A DNA stretch of 8,729 bases from Saprospiraceae bacterium (GTDB taxonomy: Bacteria; Bacteroidota; Bacteroidia; Chitinophagales; Saprospiraceae). The stretch is taken from NCBI GenBank assembly GCA_029262975.1, contig JAJCYJ010000860.1, positions 1 through 8,729 of the forward strand. The letters are read 5' to 3'. The stretch's first letter is position 1; each line of letters begins with the position of its first letter. The translations under genes were made by a program, and so were the position numbers. The notes beneath the pieces are model-generated. The model was not told where the DNA came from. It saw only the letters and a list, made by a program, of their open reading frames with translations, and ran no database searches. Shown piece after piece: positions 1 through 6,494 of this stretch.

Positions 1-135
1 CGCCTGAATCCAACCCACAAGGCGTCACCCCATCGACGCACTTCATGCGGCTTTCCACGCCCGCAAGAATAATGCATATCGTTGACACTATTAATCTAAA
101 ATGTAACTACTCCTGAATATACCTAAAGTATACTT
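1..135. other. Unassigned left edge: GC-rich island followed by AT-rich spacer
   Basis: No gene can be supported here. Bases 1-70 are about 60% G+C by hand count (42 of 70), whereas 71-130 are about 28% (17 of 60). The GC-rich part contains several short inverted repeats: CGCCT (1-5) with AGGCG (20-24), GCGTC (22-26) with GACGC (35-39), and TGCGG (46-50) with CCGCA (61-65). Such an island in an AT-rich genome could be the end of a structured RNA, of a mobile element or of a transferred gene. I could not match it to tRNA, tmRNA or RNase P RNA signatures. Short open frames cross it on both strands but are too short to judge. At 126-135 a 10-bp palindrome (AAGTATACTT) abuts the stop codon of the channel gene; its role is unknown. 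Confidence 0.4.
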
Positions 136-1212
136 CTAATGAACTGACAGTTCATATTCACTCAGTAATACACTCCATTCTATCGTACGTGTGTAATGAA
201 GAATTCTTTCTGATAAGTCATGTCGTAAATCATCACGGTCTTTACTTACGGCGAAAGCATATAATTGGAGGTTGAGTTTTATAGGCAGTATTTCCAACTT
301 TTCTTGAGGCCGTTCAGCAAGTCTATATTTTATAATTGGTTCGTCATAAATGAAGGCTTTATTAACATTTTGCTCCACTGAATGCAATCCTTCGAAAATG
401 TCATCATAGGTTGTAATGTGATTATAAAATCTACCTCTTAAATAGCCTTCTGTGCCCGTATTTCTCATAGTGCCGACATCAAGAGATCGTAATTCTGTTG
501 CATTGATTCCGGCTAAATCTGTCTGATCTCTTAATAAAATGGAAGCTATGCTGGCCGTGAGTCCAGATAAAAATATTAATGCCGAAAACATCCACACGAG
601 CGCAACAATTTTACCGCCAACACTTTTTGGTGATTTATCCCCATAGCCGACAGTGGTCATAGTCACAGTCGACCACCACATCCCATCCCAGAGACCATTA
701 ATACCTGGCCTGAATTGTTCGGAATTTTTCTTTCTTTCAAATATCCAGGTTAACCACCCAAAGATTCCAATAGTGATCACGAGGAGTAGCAAGGCACCCA
801 GAAATTCCATTGAGAAAAAGGTGGAAAGAATTAATATCAGATGTTCCCACCTTCCTTTTTTCTTCATCACTACCGTATCACAGGAGACATAAAAGGGACT
901 TGTGAAATTGAAGCTACGACTGCGAGCTGCAGTCATTGTGAGTGGGTTTATACTTACATCTATCTGACCATCTCCAACTCCATCAAGCATCTCGGAGAAT
1001 GAATACCTTTCTAATCTATAATTTAGGTCCAAATCTTTGGCTATCTTTTCCCAGAGCCAAATGGATATACCATATCGATGATTGTCATCTTCGATTACAA
1101 AAGGTGGAGCAGAAGAGTAACCAACAATAAGAGTATCGGATTGGCTTTGTAAGGAATGGCCCAAGAGAATAAAGGCAACAATTTGAAAAATCTTTTGTAC
1201 GTGGCGAGGCAT
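136..1212 (-). CDS. GluR0-type ligand-gated potassium channel (prokaryotic ionotropic glutamate receptor)
   Basis: The 358-aa product reads as a complete prokaryotic glutamate-receptor channel: a periplasmic amino-acid-binding domain split by a two-helix pore in the inner membrane. In order it has a signal peptide (about 1-24), binding lobe 1 (about 26-115), membrane helix M1 (about 129-157), a re-entrant pore loop with filter TVGYGD (187-192), helix M2 (about 200-227) and lobe 2 (about 228-355). The TVGYGD filter is of the potassium-channel type. R97, in the context TMTAAR, fits the family arginine that binds the ligand alpha-carboxylate, and D290 in lobe 2 fits the acid that binds the amino group. 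That suggests an amino-acid ligand, by family knowledge rather than proof. No third membrane helix is present, as in Synechocystis GluR0. The gene lies 68 nt downstream of rbfA on the same strand and may be cotranscribed. The stop is TAG. A potassium channel fused to a binding protein without gating is the main alternative. Confidence 0.9.
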   Translation of the reverse strand: MPRHVQKIFQIVAFILLGHSLQSQSDTLIVGYSSAPPFVIEDDNHRYGISIWLWEKIAKDLDLNYRLERYSFSEMLDGVGDGQIDVSINPLTMTAARSRSFNFTSPFYVSCDTVVMKKKGRWEHLILILSTFFSMEFLGALLLLVITIGIFGWLTWIFERKKNSEQFRPGINGLWDGMWWSTVTMTTVGYGDKSPKSVGGKIVALVWMFSALIFLSGLTASIASILLRDQTDLAGINATELRSLDVGTMRNTGTEGYLRGRFYNHITTYDDIFEGLHSVEQNVNKAFIYDEPIIKYRLAERPQEKLEILPIKLNLQLYAFAVSKDRDDLRHDLSERILHYTRTIEWSVLLSEYELSVH

Positions 1213-1217
1213 GATCG

Positions 1218-1225
1218 AAAAGGTA
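1218..1225 (-). promoter_or_regulatory. Weak -7-like box before the channel gene
   Basis: Read on the minus strand this is TACCTTTT, one mismatch from the Bacteroidota TAnnTTTG box, ending 5 nt before the ATG at 1212. No TTG (-33) element is visible upstream. It may allow the channel gene to be transcribed separately from rbfA, but the mismatch makes this tentative. Confidence 0.25.
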
Positions 1226-1280
1226 AAAAGAAATTTCAGGATTCGCCCATCGATATCTTGAGTAATTTAATGAGGATAAG

Positions 1281-1637
1281 CTAATCTTCTTTTTTTATCC
1301 TGCCAAAGAGATCTTCGACTTTATCAATTTCATCAAGCGTTTCATCCAGGTAGAAGTCTATATTAGGAATACGTCTTACATGTTTGCGTATCCGGGCAGA
1401 AAGCTGCTGTTTTAGTCTATGTAATGATTCATTTATTTGCTGAAGGATGACATCCTTATCATCTGCATTGTATACGCTCAAATATATTTTAGCCAATCCC
1501 AGGTCGGGAGACATAAGCACATGGGTGACGGATACTAACACCTGGGATCCGTAGATGTACGTACCCTCTTGTTGAAGTACGGTACTAAAATGTCTTTTTA
1601 TTAACTCGCCTACTTGTAATTGTCTTCGGGAACCCAT
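1281..1637 (-). CDS. rbfA: Ribosome-binding factor A
   Basis: RbfA is a small KH-fold protein that binds the immature 30S subunit and helps 16S rRNA 5'-end maturation; it is also needed in cold adaptation. The 118-aa product matches the family in length and pattern. It has an N-terminal helix for subunit contact (RRQLQVGELIKRHFSTVL), a central strand-turn-strand with the typical SPDLGLAKIYLSVY stretch, a long basic helix, and the closing RRIPNIDFYLDETLDEIDKV pattern of this family. The reading frame stays open to an upstream ATG at 1655, but the ATG at 1637 is preferred: homologues start just before the Arg-rich helix, and a perfect TAnnTTTG promoter box lies between the two ATGs, so the longer form would not be transcribed from it. 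It is divergent from recG, and the channel gene follows on the same strand. Confidence 0.93.
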   Translation of the reverse strand: MGSRRQLQVGELIKRHFSTVLQQEGTYIYGSQVLVSVTHVLMSPDLGLAKIYLSVYNADDKDVILQQINESLHRLKQQLSARIRKHVRRIPNIDFYLDETLDEIDKVEDLFGRIKKED

Positions 1638-1641
1638 AACA

Positions 1642-1649
1642 CAAAGGTA
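1642..1649 (-). promoter_or_regulatory. -7 box of the rbfA promoter (TACCTTTG)
   Basis: On the minus strand this is a perfect match to the Bacteroidota primary-sigma-factor box TAnnTTTG. It ends 4 nt before the ATG at 1637, so transcription would start at or next to the A of the start codon and the mRNA would be leaderless. No clear TTG (-33) element is seen at the usual distance. Confidence 0.6.
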
Positions 1650-1702
1650 TATCAATAAAGGGAATCTTTGGTCTCGGGTTCAGATAAGTTGTCATCTTGA
1701 TT

Positions 1703-1710
1703 TACTTTTG
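1703..1710 (+). promoter_or_regulatory. -7 box of the recG promoter (TACTTTTG)
   Basis: This is a perfect TAnnTTTG match ending 4 nt before the ATG at 1715, the same geometry as the rbfA box on the other strand. It predicts a leaderless recG mRNA. It also argues against the TTG at 1697 as start codon, because that codon lies upstream of the box. A -33 TTG at normal spacing is not evident. Confidence 0.6.
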
Positions 1711-1714
1711 GGAC

Positions 1715-3823
1715 ATGACTGACTTTCATAGTCCATTAAAACAAAAAATTGAGTTTGTAAAAGGTGTCGGCGAATCGAGAGCTGAGTTATTCCGAAGTGA
1801 ATTGGGTGTCCATCACGTGGAAGATTTGATCAATATTTTTCCTTTCAGATATGATGACCGATCTGTTTTTTCGCTCATTAAAGATGTAAGAAATGGAGAT
1901 AGTGTCCAATTAAAAGGAACACTCATCAGTCTGGAAAAAGTGCGTGGAAAGAGTAGAAGCAGATTGACCGGAATGTTTAAAGATGCCTCTGGATTTATTG
2001 AATTAACTTGGTTTCAGGGAGCAAAATGGATCGCAGACTCGCTGAAAGTTAACCAGGAATATGTACTCTTTGGCAAAGTAAATGTCTATAGAGGCAAGCG
2101 CTCAATACCGCATCCCGAGATGGAACTTGCTGCTAAAGCAGAACAAAAGAGTGCTTTTTTGCCTGTTTATGGATCAACAGAGATACTGAACAGAAAGAAT
2201 ATTGGGATGAGGACGAGAAGGAATATACTTGAGCATATATTTAAATTGCTACGAGAAGAACATTTTCATGAAATCCTTCCGGTCCAAGTAACAAAAGTCC
2301 TTAAGCTATGCTCTCGTTATCAGGCATATCGCTGGATTCATTTTCCGCAGAATGAAACTGAAAGATCTCATGCGGCAAATCGGTTAAAGTTCGAAGAATT
2401 ATTTTTTTTACAATTGCGGATACTTCAAGTAAAGAAAATCAGGGAAAAGAAATTAAAAGGTCTTGTATTCAGCACTGTCGGTACATATTTCAATAAGTTC
2501 TACCAGGAAAAATTAACATTTGAGCTGACAGGAGCTCAAAAAAAGGTGATTAAAGAGATTCGCGCAGATATGGGCAGTAAGATTCAAATGAATCGTCTAT
2601 TGCAGGGAGATGTCGGGAGCGGAAAAACAGTCGTAGCACTTATGTCAATGCTGATAACGTTGGATAACGGATATCAAGCCTGTCTTCTCGCACCAACAGA
2701 AATTTTGGCCCAACAACACTTTAAGTCAATTTCAGAGAGTGTTAAAGGTCTTGGTATTCACGTTGGTTTTTTATCGGGTTCTGTTAAAGGTCGCGTACGA
2801 AAGGAGTTATTTAAATTTTTACGCGATGGACACATTCATATCCTTATTGGAACGCATGCTATCCTGGAAGACCCTGTTCAATTTAAAATGCTGGGTCTTG
2901 CAGTAACAGACGAACAACACAGATTTGGGGTTGCCCAGCGCGCTAAACTATGGATGAAAAATGAAGATGTACCGCCACACATTCTTGTTATGACAGCAAC
3001 ACCAATACCAAGAACACTGGCCATGACTACATATGGAGATCTTGATGTATCTGTAATCGATGAACTCCCACCAGGACGAAAACCGATTCAGACCATTCAC
3101 AGAACTGAAGGGGATCGGATGAGAATTATCAAATTCATGAAGAAGGAAATTGCAGATGGCCATCAGATATACATCGTTTATCCTTTGATAGAAGAGTCGG
3201 AGACACTTGATCTCGAAAATTTACAACAGGGATATGAAGAGTTGTTAAACTATTTTCCAATTTCAGATTATAAGATTGCAGTTGTTCATGGGAGAATGAA
3301 AGCTTCTGATAAGGATATGGAGATGCAACGATTTGTTAATAGGAAAGCTCAGATTATGGTGGCAACCACAGTTATAGAAGTAGGCGTAGACGTTCCTAAT
3401 GCATCTGTGATGATCATAGAAAATGCTGGCCGTTTTGGTCTTTCTCAATTACATCAATTAAGGGGTAGGGTAGGTCGAGGGGCAGAGCAATCATTCTGTA
3501 TATTAATGACGAAGACTTCATTAACGCACTATGCCAGAGAACGAATCAAAACCATGTGCCGAACCAATAATGGATTTGAGATAGCCGAAGTAGACATGAA
3601 ACTTCGTGGACCCGGAGACCTTGAAGGTACCCAGCAAAGTGGAATCCTTGACTTGAAAATAGCCAATATAGTCAGTGATATAAAAATCATGCAGACTGCG
3701 CGACACTTTGCCATGGACATCCTTACATCAGACCCGACCTTAGAAGCCCCAGCTATGATACAAACAAAGCGACATTTGGACAAAATGAAGGCTAAAAACA
3801 AAAATTGGGGCCGCATTAGTTAG
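1715..3823 (+). CDS. recG: ATP-dependent DNA helicase RecG
   Basis: RecG is a cytoplasmic double-stranded DNA translocase that reverses stalled forks and branch-migrates Holliday junctions and R-/D-loops. From the ATG at 1715 the product has 702 aa, close to the usual length near 690. It has the N-terminal helical region with the GVGESRAELF hairpin-like motif, the OB-fold wedge domain (about 60-125), and a superfamily 2 motor. The motor shows Walker A GDVGSGKT (298-305), motif Ia LAPTEILAQQH, Walker B DEQH (399-402), motif III TATP (427-430), HGRMK (525-529), motif V ATTVIEVGVDVP (550-561) and motif VI QLRGRVGRG (581-589). The family TRG region that couples ATP hydrolysis to translocation follows at about 620-643 (GFEIAEVDMKLRGPGDLEGT). 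All key residues are present, so it should be active. It is divergent from rbfA and appears monocistronic: the next gene is 323 nt away. Confidence 0.97.
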   Translation: MTDFHSPLKQKIEFVKGVGESRAELFRSELGVHHVEDLINIFPFRYDDRSVFSLIKDVRNGDSVQLKGTLISLEKVRGKSRSRLTGMFKDASGFIELTWFQGAKWIADSLKVNQEYVLFGKVNVYRGKRSIPHPEMELAAKAEQKSAFLPVYGSTEILNRKNIGMRTRRNILEHIFKLLREEHFHEILPVQVTKVLKLCSRYQAYRWIHFPQNETERSHAANRLKFEELFFLQLRILQVKKIREKKLKGLVFSTVGTYFNKFYQEKLTFELTGAQKKVIKEIRADMGSKIQMNRLLQGDVGSGKTVVALMSMLITLDNGYQACLLAPTEILAQQHFKSISESVKGLGIHVGFLSGSVKGRVRKELFKFLRDGHIHILIGTHAILEDPVQFKMLGLAVTDEQHRFGVAQRAKLWMKNEDVPPHILVMTATPIPRTLAMTTYGDLDVSVIDELPPGRKPIQTIHRTEGDRMRIIKFMKKEIADGHQIYIVYPLIEESETLDLENLQQGYEELLNYFPISDYKIAVVHGRMKASDKDMEMQRFVNRKAQIMVATTVIEVGVDVPNASVMIIENAGRFGLSQLHQLRGRVGRGAEQSFCILMTKTSLTHYARERIKTMCRTNNGFEIAEVDMKLRGPGDLEGTQQSGILDLKIANIVSDIKIMQTARHFAMDILTSDPTLEAPAMIQTKRHLDKMKAKNKNWGRIS

Positions 3824-4146
3824 ACTTATCTCTCGCTCTGATCAAATGTTGGATGAAGACATTAGGAGCATAATTTGATTTTTTATACTAATTAAAATCA
3901 CCCCGAAGCATATCTCATATCATCCCTTGATGTGGCAGAAGCTTCGATCTTCGTTTTATGGAAGAATGACAAAATGGAGTATTGAAAAATAAAATCGTTC
4001 AGACCTTTTCTTGAATGTACTTGCAGATTTAGGAATATAAATTGAAATCAGAGTATTTGGTATTAAACACACATTCATAAGTCTTTCATTCTTTTAAATG
4101 AGAAGAGAATATTGGAATAATATTAAATCAAGTAAACTTTTAAAAG
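3824..4146. other. Gene-poor AT-rich spacer
   Basis: No open frame worth calling was found here. The stretch contains an AT-rich inverted repeat, TGATTTT (3876-3882) with AAAATCA (3894-3900), 53 nt after the recG stop. It also contains a 6-bp inverted repeat, CGAAGC (3904-3909) with GCTTCG (3941-3946), with a second CTTCG followed by TTTT at 3949-3957. None is a convincing intrinsic terminator. No TAnnTTTG box is visible ahead of the small gene at 4147. Confidence 0.4.
4137..4146. repeat. CTTTTAAAAG palindrome abutting a start codon, with a second copy after the gene
   Basis: A perfect 10-bp palindrome ends at the base before the ATG at 4147. The first nine bases recur at 4424-4432, one base after the stop codon of the same gene, and eight bases (CTTTTAAA) occur at 4091-4098. 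This may be an operator-like site, a hairpin masking the start, or chance in AT-rich DNA. Its AAAAG end is the only purine-rich sequence that could serve as ribosome contact. Confidence 0.3.
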
Positions 4147-4422
4147 ATGCAAAAGATAACAAGCCAAGAAACTCAAGAGATCGGAGATGAACTAGGTATA
4201 GATTGGGCAAATGTAAGTCTGACCGAATTCACAATTGGAATAAATATAGAATTTGAACATGGAACCAGATTTCCTCAAACCAACGTCACTGATGACAATC
4301 TTTTACTTACAGGCAAGATTGCGTGGGCACATTTGATGGAGTATCCTGATTATTATACGAGGTTGTGTATCATGGAAAAAGAAGCAGAGCTATTCTGGTC
4401 TCAACAAAAATCAGCGTCCTGA
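4147..4422 (+). CDS. Small DUF5661-like protein
   Basis: The 91-aa product is soluble, acidic overall and has no signal peptide or membrane segment. It resembles the DUF5661 family, found in bacteria and phages, in its overall pattern: an N-terminal EIGDELGIDW segment, a central EFEHG, then NVTDDN, GKIAWAHLMEYPDYYTRL and MEKEAE. These match my memory of the family and have not been searched. The family's function is unknown, so none is assigned. The ATG at 4147 gives the full family-like N terminus (a short polar lead, then IGDELGIDW), and no in-frame alternative is better. The gene stands alone: 323 nt after recG, with a separate promoter for the next operon downstream. It is bracketed by CTTTTAAAA repeats. 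No recognisable promoter box precedes it, so how it is expressed is unclear. Confidence 0.75.
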   Translation: MQKITSQETQEIGDELGIDWANVSLTEFTIGINIEFEHGTRFPQTNVTDDNLLLTGKIAWAHLMEYPDYYTRLCIMEKEAELFWSQQKSAS

Positions 4423-4500
4423 TCTTTTAAAACTGTACAAATAGCTACAAAGGAGAGTTGCCTCTCGAAAACTAATAATATCAAGTAAAAGCCCCCTCTA

Positions 4501-4529
4501 TTGCATTATATTTATTTCTAATATCTTTG
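4501..4529 (+). promoter_or_regulatory. Promoter of the DUF1800-DUF1501 operon
   Basis: TTG at 4501-4503 and TATCTTTG at 4522-4529, separated by 18 nt, match the Bacteroidota -33/-7 pattern (TTG and TAnnTTTG). Transcription should start near 4533-4536, giving a long leader before the DUF1800 start. This is the best promoter in the window because both elements are present. Confidence 0.65.
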
Positions 4530-4535
4530 TATTTG

Positions 4536-4567
4536 AGGGTTTACCATATATCGGACTCAAAAACCCT
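4536..4567 (+). repeat. Inverted repeat at the start of the operon leader
   Basis: AGGGTTT (4536-4542) pairs perfectly with AAACCCT (4561-4567) around an 18-nt loop, with one further possible G-U pair outside. It begins at about the predicted transcription start, so it could form a 5'-end stem in the mRNA or be a DNA operator next to the promoter. Confidence 0.4.
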
Positions 4568-4579
4568 TGTTAATTTTGA

Positions 4580-4607
4580 CCTTTCCGTTCACATACCTGC
4601 GGAAAGG
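4580..4607 (+). repeat. 8-bp inverted repeat in the operon leader
   Basis: CCTTTCCG (4580-4587) pairs perfectly with CGGAAAGG (4600-4607) around a 12-nt loop. No T-run follows on either strand, so it is not an intrinsic terminator. It lies in the predicted leader about 60-85 nt before the two possible starts of the DUF1800 gene, and could be an mRNA stem-loop or a protein-binding site. Confidence 0.45.
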
Positions 4608-4664
4608 ATAAAGCATACCTAGATTATCACCAGCCTGAATTGATTAGTAAAGCCAGGACATATC

Positions 4665-6488
4665 ATGTCTAATGGTACCGTTTTTCTAAAAATGAAGTAT
4701 TCAAAGGTGAAGTATTTATTAATATTTATTGGTCTTATTACGATTCTTTCAGCCAAAGGGCAATCAGGAATGAAAGTTATAGGAATGGGCAATTCTGATG
4801 GAATAACAACGACAAGTAGCGATAGTGGTAGTGACCCTATCAATACATTGAATAGAAGTGGTTTCTTACCAAATCATAATGCTGCGGCTAAGCTGACAGC
4901 CCAGTCTACTTTTGGAGCTAATTTTCAAATTATTGAAGACATCGCAACAATGGGTTTGGAGGATTGGTTAGATGCACAACTGGCCCTTCCCGTTGGTCCT
5001 TCAGTATTAGACCAGGTAATAACATATCACGAATTCAGGAAGGTAGGTGAAGGTAATCCCGATGCGGGAACGAGCATGATTTTTTGGGATTATGCATGGT
5101 GGCAATATCATATGACACAGCAAGATTATTTAAGACAAAGAGTTGCTTTTGCATTGAGTGAAATTCTGGTTATTTCAAGAAACTCTGGATTTGGAAATCA
5201 TCCATATGCTTTTGCCGATTACTATGATATTCTTCTTCGCAATGCATTCGGCAATTATCGGGACCTGCTTAATGAAGTGACTTATCATGCAACCATGGGG
5301 GAATATCTTACCTATAAAAGTAATCCCAAGACAGATACTTCTGAAAATAGATTTCCCGATGAAAATTATGCCCGTGAAATAATGCAATTATTTACCATCG
5401 GATTATTTGAATTGAATCCGGATGGGAGTAGAAAGGTCGATGGAATGGGAGATCCAATATCGACCTACGACAACTATGATATTAGCGAATTCTCAAAAGT
5501 TTTTACTGGTTTGATGTGGGGTGACAGACCCTTGCAACTAAATCAATTCTTCAAGGGGCCTCTGAATCGTGAAAGCTATATTGTCGACATGCAAATGCTC
5601 AATGAAATGCATGAACCCGGACCGAAAGAATTGCTGAATGGCCAGATGATACCAGATCGGGTGCCTGTCGATGGGGATGCTGATATTCAGGATGCACTGG
5701 ACAATCTATTTAATCATCCTAATGTCGGTCCATTTATTGGAAAATTATTGATTCAAAGATTGGTTACTTCCAATCCTAGTCCTGAATATATAGCCAGGGT
5801 TTCTGCCGCTTTTGATGACAACGGAAGTGGTGTGAGGGGCGATATGAAGTCTGTTATTCGTGCCATTATAGTTGATGAAGAAGCACGAGATTGTGCTGCA
5901 GTAAATAATGCTGAATTTGGCATGTTACGCGAACCATTTGTAAGATATGTACAACTCAGTAAGGCATTTAATTTAAGCACAGATAGTGGTAATTTTAGAA
6001 ATGCCATGTATGATATTAATGACCAGATTAATCAAAAGCCATTTACTTCTCCAAGTGTTTTTAATTTTTTTCAACCAGATCATCAACCCATAGGGCCGAT
6101 AGCTGATGCTGATTTAGTAGCTCCGGAATTTCAACTTATTAATAGTCAGACTATAATAGGATATCTAAATGGCCTAAATGATTGGATCGTAAGAGACAGA
6201 CCTACAGATGAATGGAATCTATATAGTGGGGAGACAGTACCGGAAAATGAAAAAGCTTATTTTCAATTGTCTGATGAGATTGCCATCGCAACAGACGATC
6301 GTCTCCACGAATTAACAGATCGGCTTAATCTCATACTTGCTCAAGGCAGACTTTCAGAGAGATCCATGAATCTTATTGCCGATGCTCTACGAGAATTTCC
6401 ACAAGAAGATCCGGAAGATCTTGATGAGCGTGTTAGGATAGCTATCTATTTGGTCATGAGTGCACCAGAATTTTTAATAAATCGATAA
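4665..6488 (+). CDS. DUF1800 family exported protein
   Basis: The 607-aa product is a full-length DUF1800 (PF08811) protein, a mostly helical exported family of unknown biochemical function that is often encoded beside DUF1501. Visible family landmarks are AAAKLTAQSTFG (73-84), LRQRVAFALSEILVIS (156-171), PDENYAREIMQLFTIGL (231-247), FTGLMW (280-285), the FIGKLLIQRLV stretch (about 357-367), SPSVFNFFQPDH (462-473) and the terminal YLVMSAPEFLINR. An N-terminal Sec-type signal peptide ends near residue 30-33 (ILSAKGQ). Two starts are possible. The ATG at 4665 has an AGGA 6 nt upstream. The ATG at 4692 gives a more typical signal peptide (MKYSKVKYLLIFIG) and a 598-aa protein. I report the longer one and cannot decide. 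A Ser/Asp/Thr-rich linker (44-60) separates the signal peptide from the domain. It is the first gene of the probable operon, and the DUF1501 gene starts 6 nt after its stop. Confidence 0.92.
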   Translation: MSNGTVFLKMKYSKVKYLLIFIGLITILSAKGQSGMKVIGMGNSDGITTTSSDSGSDPINTLNRSGFLPNHNAAAKLTAQSTFGANFQIIEDIATMGLEDWLDAQLALPVGPSVLDQVITYHEFRKVGEGNPDAGTSMIFWDYAWWQYHMTQQDYLRQRVAFALSEILVISRNSGFGNHPYAFADYYDILLRNAFGNYRDLLNEVTYHATMGEYLTYKSNPKTDTSENRFPDENYAREIMQLFTIGLFELNPDGSRKVDGMGDPISTYDNYDISEFSKVFTGLMWGDRPLQLNQFFKGPLNRESYIVDMQMLNEMHEPGPKELLNGQMIPDRVPVDGDADIQDALDNLFNHPNVGPFIGKLLIQRLVTSNPSPEYIARVSAAFDDNGSGVRGDMKSVIRAIIVDEEARDCAAVNNAEFGMLREPFVRYVQLSKAFNLSTDSGNFRNAMYDINDQINQKPFTSPSVFNFFQPDHQPIGPIADADLVAPEFQLINSQTIIGYLNGLNDWIVRDRPTDEWNLYSGETVPENEKAYFQLSDEIAIATDDRLHELTDRLNLILAQGRLSERSMNLIADALREFPQEDPEDLDERVRIAIYLVMSAPEFLINR

Positions 6489-6494
6489 AGAAGA

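Larger units (their letters stand above)
4423..4691 (+). other. Spacer and probable 5' leader of the DUF1800 operon
   Basis: The first part (4423-4500) holds only a 5-bp hairpin, GAGAG (4453-4457) with CTCTC (4462-4466), without a following T-run. The second part contains the promoter at 4501-4529 and, downstream of its predicted start, a leader of roughly 130-160 nt with two inverted repeats. I recognised no known riboswitch class in it. Confidence 0.45.

Noticed and set aside
1..70. tRNA, tmRNA or RNase P RNA end
   Set aside because: No T-loop, CCA end, tmRNA start or RNase P signature could be recognised on either strand.
1638..1655. Longer rbfA start at the ATG at 1655
   Set aside because: It adds six residues (MIYLCV) not expected in the family and would place the start upstream of the perfect -7 box.
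1697..1714. TTG start for recG
   Set aside because: It precedes the -7 box at 1703-1710 and adds a non-family MIYFWD; the ATG at 1715 is better.
3529..3816. 95-aa minus-strand open frame within recG
   Set aside because: It is an antisense shadow of the conserved RecG C-terminal region and has no start context or family features.
3876..3900. TGATTTT/AAAATCA inverted repeat as a recG terminator
   Set aside because: The stem is almost all A-T with an 11-nt loop and no T-run after it, so it does not look like an intrinsic terminator; it is noted only in the spacer description.
4453..4466. GAGAG-TTGC-CTCTC hairpin as a terminator of the DUF5661-like gene
   Set aside because: The stem is only 5 bp and is followed by GAAAACT rather than a T-run.
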